Shown one piece after another: positions 1 through 7,389 of a stretch of 37,989 bases of DNA (its first letter is position 1; each line of letters begins with the position of its first letter). Origin of the DNA: Sphingobacteriia bacterium (GTDB lineage Bacteria; Bacteroidota; Bacteroidia; Bacteroidales; 4484-276); assembly GCA_009930115.1 (NCBI GenBank), contig RZYY01000015.1, forward strand, positions 1 to 37,989, written 5' to 3'. The notes below the pieces were generated by a model. The model was not told the origin of the DNA and did not search any database. It saw only the letters and a program-made list of their open reading frames with translations. A program made the translations under genes and the position numbers.

Positions 1-1856
1 TAGAGGAAACAGTTTTTTCTTCCCTCGAAATGGGTAAAGTAGAACAGGTTTCCTTCGTTGTAAAAATAGGCTTTTGATCCGTTTTTCCTGCATTCAAGGT
101 AAGTGTAGTTGTACATATCAGCCTTCACGTCCCAATTGACCTGCTTTATTTTGCCTCCATTTTCGCTCATTTCAAAAGTAATTGTTTGCCCTGGGATAAA
201 AGAAAATGCTTTGGCGAGGGAGTCATTTTTTACCACATTGGTCACTACCTGATCTTTTGCCGGCCGCTCGTAAGTTTTTAGCTCAAACCCGTTTTTGGTT
301 TTCAACAGATAATTGGCTATCGGAAAATCAATGGTTTTTGCACCGATAAAGGGGTCGGACTGAATTTGAAAATGAAGGTGGGGCACCGGAGAACGCCCGG
401 AGTTTCCACTGTAAGCAATCACTTCGCCCCTTTTCACATAGGCCCCTTTGAAAGTCTTGATACTGCCCGGTTTCAGGTGGCTCACCTTTGAATAGATATT
501 TTCGGTATGTTTGATCACAATGGCATTCCCCCAATTATTTCCAAGGTTCATTTCACCAATAGTGTTATCAGGAACACCATCGCGGATTTCCTGCACCATA
601 CCATCGGCTGGTGCCAGCACAGGTTTCCCGTAACAGTAATAATCATTTACCGTATAACCATTATCCGAAAAAACTTTCCCATCTTCACCTGCAATTTCAA
701 AATCCCATGCATGGCGCCACTCTTCCTTGTGTGTATGTTCGCCGTTATGCCCCTGGGTTACTGTCCATTCGTCGAGGAAGGGCAGGATGATGTGAATGAT
801 TGCTTTGGTATCGAATCTCGATTTGTAGTTGTGCTGAGAATAAAGATTCCGCTCAGGTGAAAACCGTTGCACAACCACCAGTTCAGGAATGTAAAAATGA
901 CGTTCCCGCAATTTCAGCGCATAAAGGAAAATCAGGACAACTACATTGAATGCCAGGGAATAAATGGGTAATTCAATCAAATCGAAAAAAACACTTGATG
1001 AGCTGATGATGATAGCTGTTATAGGAGTGAGCAGTATCACCCACAAAAAAGCCCAACGCGAGGGCACGATGTAAAATCCCCCGAGACCGATGGCCGTAAA
1101 AATGAAATTGAAACCGATGTAACTGTAACTTAAGTCGGTAAGATCGGCACCGAGTGCCATATAAAAAAACCAGGCTGAAAAAAATCCGGTGAGTGACAGC
1201 AGAAACGCAATCCGGGAATAAATCAGCAAACCGATGGCTATCAGGATTCCGGCCAGCAGGTTATACTGAAAAAAAATGGCTGCCAGCGATTTGAAATAAA
1301 CAAGGATAGAGTTGTGTACCGGAAGATCGTTGACCCAGTAATAGAGGTTAACCATCTGCATGCCGCCATATCTGTATATTTCTGTAAGGATAAATAAGCC
1401 ACGGTTGCTGGAGGTAAGTACTGAAAACTCTCTGGATGCAAGACTTACCATCCATATTCCAAACAGAAACGGTAAACTCATGTAAGGCAGACCATATTTC
1501 CAGAATATACCCTGGAACCAGATAGTAAGGAAAAAGGTAAACAGGGAGGCAAAGATCAAAATGGTAAAAAATTCAATGCCCGGCTGATAAAACAGTCCCA
1601 TACCCAATCCGACCATCAGGCTGTTGAAACCATAATATCCCTGTGTTACATGGTTTTTGTTAAAGCCGATAAGGATGGCAGCCAGGTTGGTTGTGGTTAC
1701 TGCAATCAGTCCGCTGAATCCGGAATTCCAATCGAAAAAAGAAACGAGAATAAGGATAAACGCAAAGATTTTTTGTTTGGAAAAAAAAACCTGCGAGTAG
1801 CTGAAGAGTATTCCATCCAGGAATGCTATTGCACTTTTTTCGATTCTTTGAATCAT
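1..1856 (-). CDS. Urea transporter-like membrane protein fused to M23 metallopeptidase (partial, C-terminus beyond window)
   Basis: An uninterrupted reading frame enters at the left edge and starts at the ATG at 1856; a TAA lies in frame four codons upstream. Residues 1 to about 290 are a chain of hydrophobic segments carrying the urea-transporter signature (GYYGFNSLMVGLGMG near residue 70, matching the GLYGFNGxLVG motif of the UT family, and a second weaker inverted copy around SYIGFNFIFTAIGLGG). After more membrane segments the protein becomes soluble and contains an M23/LytM zinc site: H382 and D385 in a RHAWDFE motif, then H493 and H495 in HLHF. The M23 domain would sit on the periplasmic side and cleave or bind peptidoglycan cross-links. 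What follows the M23 domain is a beta-rich tail cut by the window. The fusion partner of a urea channel with a cell-wall peptidase is unusual; substrate and coupling are unknown. Confidence 0.82.
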   Translation of the reverse strand, partial: MIQRIEKSAIAFLDGILFSYSQVFFSKQKIFAFILILVSFFDWNSGFSGLIAVTTTNLAAILIGFNKNHVTQGYYGFNSLMVGLGMGLFYQPGIEFFTILIFASLFTFFLTIWFQGIFWKYGLPYMSLPFLFGIWMVSLASREFSVLTSSNRGLFILTEIYRYGGMQMVNLYYWVNDLPVHNSILVYFKSLAAIFFQYNLLAGILIAIGLLIYSRIAFLLSLTGFFSAWFFYMALGADLTDLSYSYIGFNFIFTAIGLGGFYIVPSRWAFLWVILLTPITAIIISSSSVFFDLIELPIYSLAFNVVVLIFLYALKLRERHFYIPELVVVQRFSPERNLYSQHNYKSRFDTKAIIHIILPFLDEWTVTQGHNGEHTHKEEWRHAWDFEIAGEDGKVFSDNGYTVNDYYCYGKPVLAPADGMVQEIRDGVPDNTIGEMNLGNNWGNAIVIKHTENIYSKVSHLKPGSIKTFKGAYVKRGEVIAYSGNSGRSPVPHLHFQIQSDPFIGAKTIDFPIANYLLKTKNGFELKTYERPAKDQVVTNVVKNDSLAKAFSFIPGQTITFEMSENGGKIKQVNWDVKADMYNYTYLECRKNGSKAYFYNEGNLFYFTHFEGRKNCFL

Positions 1857-1962
1857 GGGACACAATTATGTTTTGTATCTATGCTATTTTGTTTTTTGCA
1901 GTAACTCCTGGTTTAACCACCTAATATTGGAATGAATTTGATGTCACTGCTATTAGTCATAA

Positions 1963-2808
1963 TTACTCAATAATCAGTTTTTTAGAGATGATATTATCAT
2001 TAATAATGAATTGAACGAGATATAACCCAGGTTTCAGTTCAGAAATGTCTAAAGTTGTTTGTTTGGAATTTAATTCAAATGACTTCATCCTGATTCCATT
2101 CAATGAGAATACAGCACCTTCTACAATATCATCTGAGTCTGTCACAATTTTTAAGGTTGTTTTTGCAGGGTTTGGAAAAATCGAAATCCTATCAATCAAT
2201 TCCAAATTTTCAACTGAAACTATAATCATTTGAGTGCCCCATTCTTCCTCTCCCTTTTTGAAATAGACCAGTTCATCGCTAGATTCGGATTGGCTTTCCC
2301 AACTATAAAAATACCTTGATGCCACTCCACATCCATTTACATATTTCATTGTATTAACATAATTATCGTTTAAAAAGTCAATGAAATTGATTTTTCTCCC
2401 GTTGTAGAGGTCAGGATCTTTATAAACTGAATCAACAAAACCATTGTGAATCGGATTATTGAGATTCGAATATGAGACCGTATCAACATAGAATTTTTGT
2501 ATTAATACAGGATCAGGGTAATAAAATGCTTTGTAAGCAACATTTCTTACATAATAAACTGTTGTATTATTTGCAGAATAGTATTTGTCAAGGATCTTAA
2601 TATTTGTAATTGACCACATGCCTGAATACCCATTAATATTACCAGCATTCAGATAGTAGTGAAAAACATCATTTACTTCATAATCATAAATCTCACCAAC
2701 TGTGGATATATCCTGAGAAATCAAACCATTAGGTTTTAAGAAAAGAACAATTAGCATTAAAATACTGATACAGAATGTCTTTAACCGTAATTTGAAATTT
2801 GCTTTCAT
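1963..2808 (-). CDS. Secreted T9SS-sorted protein of unknown function
   Basis: The 281-residue product begins with a basic and then hydrophobic signal peptide (about residues 1-31, ending near GLISQ). Its C-terminal 75 residues form a type A type IX secretion sorting domain: IFPNPAKTTLKI, a central SLNGIRMKSF strand, ISELKPGLYLVQF and a final basic KKLIIE. Such proteins cross the inner membrane by Sec and are passed through the outer membrane by the gliding/PorSS machine, where the tail is removed. The 180-residue middle is rich in Tyr, Asn and Asp and I do not recognise it. The gene stands 106 bases upstream of the urea-transporter fusion on the same strand, so they could share a transcript, but no promoter box fully matching TAnnTTTG is seen upstream. 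Confidence 0.8.
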   Translation of the reverse strand: MKANFKLRLKTFCISILMLIVLFLKPNGLISQDISTVGEIYDYEVNDVFHYYLNAGNINGYSGMWSITNIKILDKYYSANNTTVYYVRNVAYKAFYYPDPVLIQKFYVDTVSYSNLNNPIHNGFVDSVYKDPDLYNGRKINFIDFLNDNYVNTMKYVNGCGVASRYFYSWESQSESSDELVYFKKGEEEWGTQMIIVSVENLELIDRISIFPNPAKTTLKIVTDSDDIVEGAVFSLNGIRMKSFELNSKQTTLDISELKPGLYLVQFIINDNIISKKLIIE

Positions 2809-2977
2809 AACTGCATATTATTTAATATATTAAAGCTATCAATCATTTTTATTTCTTGATGTAAAAGTAAATATTTTTCCTATCTTCCGGCAAGGCCATA
2901 CTGTAATTATCATTTTTTTAACATTCTCGTTTTTCCATTTTCAAAAGTGGATTACTCAAGAGTTTTTGCCTCCCGGA
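2809..2977. other. AT-rich intergenic spacer with no visible gene
   Basis: This is the first half of the only stretch above 300 bases without an intact gene (2809-3148). I see no RNA gene, repeat or strong hairpin. Two near-matches to the Bacteroidetes -7 box read toward the T9SS gene on the minus strand (TAGCTTTA at 2830-2837 and TACTTTTA at 2861-2868, each one base off). The other half holds the regulator remnant at 2978-3094. Confidence 0.5.
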
Positions 2978-3094
2978 TCAGGCTTTGGGAGGACCAATGC
3001 GCTCCAAAACCTTCTTTTGGTTTAATTTTTCAATATTCCGTTCCACTGAACGCTGCGTAACCCCAAATTTTGTAACCGAATTTGCTGCCGGGAT
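2978..3094 (-). pseudogene. Decayed C-terminal winged-helix tail of an AlbA_2/RecG-like regulator
   Basis: On the minus strand a start-less 38-codon frame is bounded by TGA at both ends. It reads like the second half of a winged-helix domain: VTKFGVTQRSVERNIEKL, then LERIGPPKA before the stop. This aligns with the end of the intact neighbour at 3149-4609 (INKTPRTVENYLANL, then LKRVGPKLGGHW): recognition helix, spacing and the RxGP turn all correspond. The remnant is closer to the common family wording (FGVTQRSVERNI) than to the neighbour, so it looks like a second, lost family member rather than a recent copy. There is no start codon and the domain is cut just after the RxGP turn, so it cannot encode a functional protein. 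Confidence 0.7.
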
Positions 3095-3148
3095 TCATAT
3101 GGTGCCAAACAAATCATAGGAATTTTTTCGATGTGTATTCCTTTTCCA

Positions 3149-4609
3149 TCATCTCTCAGCCTTTCCATTATGGTTTAAAATTTGCCAGTGACCGCCAAGT
3201 TTTGGTCCTACACGTTTTAATATGCCTTTCATTTTTAGGTTTGCAAGATAATTTTCAACCGTACGTGGTGTTTTGTTTATTTTTTCAGCAATTTGTTCCG
3301 CTGTGATATTCGGATTGTTCTGTATCTCAACCAAAATTTGTAATTCAATCGTTCCGAAATCGTTCCGAAATCGTTCCGAAATCGTTCCGAAATCATTCCG
3401 AAATTTTTCAAAAACTTCCTGCTTATCTTTTTTTGAATTTTGCTGTGAATTTATCAGGTCTTTTTCTTTATCACTGATGGAGTCATAAGAAAAATCCGCC
3501 GCTCCTTTTTCCTGTTCAAAAACCAAAGCAAAGCCTGCGCCCATTCCTTTATAAAATGGTTCGGGTAGCCCGGCGCCAGTGCAGTATTTTAGCATATCTT
3601 TTACGCCGCGTCCCCAATTTTCGATGTATCCGGCGCGAAAAAACACACGGGCAATATCAGGATTTGCCGGAACAGAACTGTGTTTTTGCTTAAGGGTTTC
3701 CAGTGTCCATCCTTCGGGCAAGCGGCCGCTATTGTAAATCATAAGCCAGCGATCGTAAACACTTATTTGTACCGGCACATTGCTGCTGTAATCTTTGTGA
3801 ATAATGGCGTTTAATACAGCTTCGCGAAGTGCCTTTTCAGGATAATCGTATGTTTCGGTGCGGGTAATACCTTCATAAGCAATATTGGCTTTCATGTATT
3901 TCGTGGTAAGCAAATCCATGGTTTTTTCAACCTGCTCAATCAGGCTTCCCTCAATAACATCCTGATACAACAAATCGGAATGCGTGCGAAAGAACCCAAT
4001 CTTTACGAATGCGCCTGTAATCAGTCTTTCGGCATTTTTACCGAAACATAATACGGCCGCTCTCAGCAGGTGATCCTTTTCGGTAAGGTTAAGTACTTCA
4101 AGCAGTTCTTTATTGCTTGCATTCAAATCTTCATCGGGAATTCGATTGCTTCTTTGTGCTTTTTTACGGAAAATAGTAAAGGCATTTTCTGATAAATCAT
4201 CCATCGAAAAGTTTTCGGCAATCACGCCATCCCATTTTTTACCTCGCTTTGCAAGTAAAAATTGTTCGAGTGCACTGCCGCTGAGGTCTTGTATGGTACT
4301 GCCCGAACGATAATAAAAATGGCCATGATATGACACAGGGTTTTTGGATGGATCCACAACTATTTCAATGTAGTTTTTCCTATTTTCTGTTTTATGGTTG
4401 ATTTGAGGAAACAAACCAAAAATATCACGGATTTTATTTGGCAGGTCGTCCAACAGCTTTTTATGATTATCAATGCCTATGACATCGCCTTGATCATCGA
4501 GTCCTATAAAAAGCTTCCCGTCCTGTGCATTGGCAAATGCACAGATTGATCTCAGGCACTCATCTTTCCATATCATCTTAAATTCAGTATGTTGATTTTC
4601 AACCATCAT
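3149..4609 (-). CDS. AlbA_2 / HATPase_c_4 / winged-helix transcriptional regulator (RecG-like family)
   Basis: The 486-residue product has the order typical of the 'putative DNA-binding, ATP-dependent' regulators of Bacteroidetes. Residues 1-125 are an AlbA_2 (Schlafen-like) domain (ENQHTEFK, ICAFANAQDGKLFIGLDD, YYRSGSTIQDLS). Residues 258-340 are a GHKL-like HATPase_c_4 domain (ALREAVLNAIIHKDY, then IYNSGRLP and GYIENWGRGVKDML). Residues 422-478 are a winged helix (ITAEQIAEKINKTPRTVENYL, KRVGPKLGGHWQIL). Between the last two lies a linker, residues 403-421, with FRNDFGTI occurring twice, made by five 11-bp DNA repeats. Because 11 is not a multiple of 3, unit gain or loss would change frame. 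The start is the first of two consecutive ATGs. Members of this family are thought to act as regulators or in defence-like loci; the target is unknown. A remnant of a relative lies just downstream. Confidence 0.85.
   Translation of the reverse strand: MMVENQHTEFKMIWKDECLRSICAFANAQDGKLFIGLDDQGDVIGIDNHKKLLDDLPNKIRDIFGLFPQINHKTENRKNYIEIVVDPSKNPVSYHGHFYYRSGSTIQDLSGSALEQFLLAKRGKKWDGVIAENFSMDDLSENAFTIFRKKAQRSNRIPDEDLNASNKELLEVLNLTEKDHLLRAAVLCFGKNAERLITGAFVKIGFFRTHSDLLYQDVIEGSLIEQVEKTMDLLTTKYMKANIAYEGITRTETYDYPEKALREAVLNAIIHKDYSSNVPVQISVYDRWLMIYNSGRLPEGWTLETLKQKHSSVPANPDIARVFFRAGYIENWGRGVKDMLKYCTGAGLPEPFYKGMGAGFALVFEQEKGAADFSYDSISDKEKDLINSQQNSKKDKQEVFEKFRNDFGTISERFRNDFGTIELQILVEIQNNPNITAEQIAEKINKTPRTVENYLANLKMKGILKRVGPKLGGHWQILNHNGKAER
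3349..3403. repeat. Five-copy 11-bp tandem repeat inside the regulator gene
   Basis: Units on the plus strand: TCGTTCCGAAA at 3349-3359, 3360-3370, 3371-3381 and 3382-3392, all identical, and TCATTCCGAAA at 3393-3403 with one substitution. On the coding (minus) strand each three units (33 bp) give an 11-residue period, so the present array encodes FRNDFGTISERFRNDFGTI. One unit more or less moves the downstream winged-helix domain out of frame. In one alternative frame a TGA follows immediately (at about 3346-3348), in the other a TAA follows after about 24 codons. Confidence 0.95.
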
Positions 4610-4682
4610 AGGTCATAGATTCTGGTCATGCTGCGAAAATAGCTAATTTCCATATTACCCGGCAAGATGCAAATCAGTTTCC

Positions 4683-6041
4683 CTACAACTCGAACTTTCT
4701 GAGGTGCTCCGGTGTTTTTTCCATCTGATCGAACACGGCCATAGTTTCGTTTTGACGGATCACGTGAGCTTTCCCTTCCAGGTCAATCAGCACAATGTTT
4801 GGCCTCAGGTTGATAAATTGCATCCACTGCGTCATGTTGTATGCACCAACATGATGAATAACAAAATGATCACCTTTGTTGAGGAGGGGCAGCACGGCGT
4901 TTTCGCGAATCACGTCAATATTCATACAAAGAGGCCCATACATGGTGGTTTCCTCGGTATATTGCGAAAACTCCTGGGCCGGCGTGATTTTGTGATCGTA
5001 CCAGAAGGAAGTGAACAACAGATTGATACCTATATCCACTATAGTTGTTCTTTTGCCGGTTGAAGATCTTTTATTCGAAATTACCGTTCCGAGCAGAAAT
5101 CCGGCATCATCGATAAGTGCACGGCCGGTTTCAAGAATCAGTAATGGAAGATCGTCGGGCGGATATTCAGCGTTAAGCAGGGCGGATGCAATTTCTTCGG
5201 CATAATCATCAAATGAGGGAGTGGTATCCATGCCTGGCAAGTATGCTCCTTTTAATGTGTTGCGCGAGGCAAACCCCCCGCCCAGATCAATATATTTCAC
5301 CTGGTGGTCGTATTTTCTTTTCAGCCCGAGAGCCAGATCTGTCAGTTTCAACGCAGCAATACCATAGGCCCTGGTGCTCATGATAAATGTTCCGATATGG
5401 CAGTGCAACCCTACCAGTTCCATTTTCCCTGAAGCCATAATTTTATTTAGTGCATCCCATGCCTGACCGTTTTCATAATTAAAGCCAAACCGATCCCAGA
5501 TAGGAAAAATACCGGTGTCCATGTTCACTCTGATGGCCACACGGGGTCTTTTGTTCAGTTTGGAAGTCAGCTCGATGATCGTATAGAGTTCGTCAAGGTG
5601 ATCAATGTGAATGAGGGAGTCGTTTACAATGGCTTTTGTAAGGTCGCTGACCGTTTTGTCGGGGCCGTTAAAAATGATCTTCCGGGGGTCTACACCGTTT
5701 TTAACCGCTTTGTCGTATTCAAAACCTGAAACCACTTCGGCCCATGCGCCCTCCTGGTGGTAAATATTGCATACTGCATCCAGGTAATTGGTTTTATAAG
5801 ACCAGGCAAACTGAACTTTAGGATACCTCATGGTAAAAGCTTTTTGAGCTTTATGAAAAGTGTTGCGAACGGTTTTCTCGGAAATCACAAATACCGGGGA
5901 TTTATAATTTTCGATCAGGGATTTTACCAATACTCCGTCAATATTGGTTTTTGGTGTACGTTCAATACGTGCACCGAACTTATTTGGCATTTCTGTTTCC
6001 AGTCGTTTAATGACAGGCCGCTCATATCTTAATTTTTCCAT
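4683..6041 (-). CDS. PLP-dependent fold-III decarboxylase of the LysA/ornithine decarboxylase family, in RRE/ATP-grasp cluster
   Basis: The 452-residue product shows an alanine-racemase-like TIM barrel followed by the C-terminal beta domain of group IV decarboxylases. Visible landmarks are the PLP lysine K83 in WSYKTNYL, HCHIGT at 213-218, the phosphate-binding glycine loop DLGGGF at 252-257, ETGR at 304-307, and the active-site cysteine C372 in GPLCMNID, with the later GAYNM. All residues expected for catalysis are present, so it is probably active. It carries a roughly 45-residue N-terminal extension and lies 32 bases downstream of the ATP-grasp gene, with no other lysine-pathway gene nearby, so I do not call it lysA. 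The closest functional parallel is BtrK, a LysA-like enzyme that decarboxylates an amino acid tethered to a carrier by an ATP-grasp ligase. A free amino-acid substrate remains possible. Confidence 0.82.
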   Translation of the reverse strand: MEKLRYERPVIKRLETEMPNKFGARIERTPKTNIDGVLVKSLIENYKSPVFVISEKTVRNTFHKAQKAFTMRYPKVQFAWSYKTNYLDAVCNIYHQEGAWAEVVSGFEYDKAVKNGVDPRKIIFNGPDKTVSDLTKAIVNDSLIHIDHLDELYTIIELTSKLNKRPRVAIRVNMDTGIFPIWDRFGFNYENGQAWDALNKIMASGKMELVGLHCHIGTFIMSTRAYGIAALKLTDLALGLKRKYDHQVKYIDLGGGFASRNTLKGAYLPGMDTTPSFDDYAEEIASALLNAEYPPDDLPLLILETGRALIDDAGFLLGTVISNKRSSTGKRTTIVDIGINLLFTSFWYDHKITPAQEFSQYTEETTMYGPLCMNIDVIRENAVLPLLNKGDHFVIHHVGAYNMTQWMQFINLRPNIVLIDLEGKAHVIRQNETMAVFDQMEKTPEHLRKFEL

Positions 6042-6073
6042 GTAAATATTTTATTTCTGAATTTGTTTTGAGA

Positions 6074-7123
6074 TTAAAGTTCTCCTGTTGTAGAAATTTG
6101 TTGAAATTCTTCAATGTCAACAATCATATCCCAGGCATAGCGTACAAACATTTTGCCTACTTTATATTCGGTAAATGGCTTTACTTCTTCGCCAAGTGCA
6201 AGTCGAACAAGAGTTTCGGGGATATTTTGGCCGGCTCCCACAGCAAGATAAATCCATGCCGGCATACGAGGGTTAATTTCGAGAAGATAAAACTCGTTTT
6301 GTTTATCCTTCATCAACTCCAGTTCAAAACCTCCGCGCCATTTGGTCTGGCTGAGAAACTGACCGGTAAGTTCCAGCATTCGGTAATCGGAAATGGATAC
6401 CCCGCCCCAGGCTTTCCCTTTGTCAGTGATGTATTGCTTACGCATGGGAATGGCTGCAATGGTATTACCTTTCCCGTCGCCAAGTCCGGTTACATTGAAT
6501 TCACTACCATGTACAAATTCCTGGATAATCACAGGTGTCCCCCATTTTGCGGTAATCTTGTTGAAATATGTTTTTACCTGGTCATCATTGTAAGCAACAT
6601 AAGCTTCGTAAAATTTGCCTTTGACCAGCACAGGGTATTCAAAATCGTGAGAAAGTTTAAGTGCTGAATGCAGATCGTGATAGGATTTACTTTTAGGTAC
6701 CTTTATTCCATACTTTTTGCCAAACTCATCCAGGTTAACCTTGTGCCTTTCTTCAAACTGGGCAAGGGTGGGTAAAAAAGTGTGTATTCCCATATCTGCA
6801 AGTGTTTTTTCCAAACGAATAAAAGGATACAGTTCGGCATCAAAGTTAGGAATGAGCACATCAATTTTTTCGTTATTATGAATGAATTCAATCCTTTCGA
6901 GAATCGCATCAGTACCAGATGAAGGGTAGGGGATAAGATAGGATTTGTCAACAAGATCATGCATAAATATCCCGGGTTCCAGCGATTCATAGCCAAGTCC
7001 TATAATTCTGCAATCAAACGATTGAGCTTCTTTCAATCCTCTGATGACTGCAACACCCGGTCCGGGACTGTCAATTGCGTTCAAACCGGTAACTGCAATG
7101 GTAAGCTTTCTTTTTTCAGTCAT
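6074..7123 (-). CDS. ATP-grasp ligase, in RRE/decarboxylase cluster
   Basis: The 349-residue product has a short Rossmann-like N-domain (LTIAVTGLNAIDSPGPGVAVIRGL) followed by an ATP-grasp fold: a lysine strand FEYPVLVKGK at 161-170, the hinge VIIQEFVHG at 198-206 that would hold the adenine, and the metal-binding end FYLLEINPR at 278-286. The organisation resembles carbamoyl-phosphate-synthase-type and biosynthetic amino-acid ligases, which form an acyl phosphate and attack it with an amine or thiol. Its ATG lies inside the 3' end of the PqqD-like gene (8-base overlap), so translation is probably coupled. The substrate is not evident from sequence. Nothing looks truncated or mutated. Confidence 0.85.
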   Translation of the reverse strand: MTEKRKLTIAVTGLNAIDSPGPGVAVIRGLKEAQSFDCRIIGLGYESLEPGIFMHDLVDKSYLIPYPSSGTDAILERIEFIHNNEKIDVLIPNFDAELYPFIRLEKTLADMGIHTFLPTLAQFEERHKVNLDEFGKKYGIKVPKSKSYHDLHSALKLSHDFEYPVLVKGKFYEAYVAYNDDQVKTYFNKITAKWGTPVIIQEFVHGSEFNVTGLGDGKGNTIAAIPMRKQYITDKGKAWGGVSISDYRMLELTGQFLSQTKWRGGFELELMKDKQNEFYLLEINPRMPAWIYLAVGAGQNIPETLVRLALGEEVKPFTEYKVGKMFVRYAWDMIVDIEEFQQISTTGEL

Positions 7124-7361
7124 TTTCCACTAATGAAAAGTTATTCAACAAGCCGAGAAAATCTTCAAAATCTTTTTCGAAAGTATTTTTTTCGACAAAA
7201 TATTTTTCAATAGTAGTTGTGATGATTTCTTCCTGTGATTTTCCTTCTTTGAGTCCATTGATAATCATCGCACCCATTGGATTTACCGTAAACGATTCGC
7301 CGGTATCCGGATTGAAAATCAGCCCTGAGGCACTTACTGCCACATTCTTTTTTATTCTCAT
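7116..7361 (-). CDS. PqqD-like peptide-binding protein (RiPP recognition element)
   Basis: The 81-residue product matches the PqqD winged-helix pattern: an N-terminal beta hairpin VAVSASGLIFNPDTGESFTV, then NPMGAMIINGLKEGKSQEEI, and a final helical pair DFEDFLGLLNNFSLV. PqqD-type domains bind leader regions of precursor peptides and present them to modifying enzymes. The frame is open further upstream (to 7511), but that part lies inside the preceding gene; the ATG at 7361 gives exactly one domain and leaves 28 bases after the upstream stop. It overlaps the ATP-grasp start by 8 bases. No radical-SAM enzyme is present, so this is not a PQQ locus. Confidence 0.82.
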   Translation of the reverse strand: MRIKKNVAVSASGLIFNPDTGESFTVNPMGAMIINGLKEGKSQEEIITTTIEKYFVEKNTFEKDFEDFLGLLNNFSLVEND

Positions 7362-7389
7362 TTTTATTATGATTGGAGGTTTCGAAAAA

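Noticed and set aside
507-860. 117-codon plus-strand open frame over the M23 domain
   Set aside because: It is antisense to a well-supported M23 domain and has no recognisable pattern.
2809-3148. Small RNA or riboswitch in the longest gene-poor gap
   Set aside because: No stable stem or conserved motif seen; the right half is explained by the regulator remnant.
3349-3403. Possible CRISPR-like repeat array
   Set aside because: The units are 11 bp, directly adjacent without spacers, and in frame with a coding region; no cas gene is near.
4683-6041. Plain diaminopimelate decarboxylase lysA
   Set aside because: The catalytic residues fit the family but the N-terminal extension, the RRE/ATP-grasp neighbours and the absence of other lysine genes make a housekeeping lysA less likely. 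I keep it as a family-level call.
6068-6667. 199-codon plus-strand open frame opposite the ATP-grasp gene
   Set aside because: It is a shadow of the ATP-grasp gene on the other strand; composition is rich in Phe, Cys and His and there is no domain.
7116-7361. PQQ biosynthesis locus
   Set aside because: A PqqD-like domain is present but there is no PqqA, PqqC or radical-SAM PqqE.
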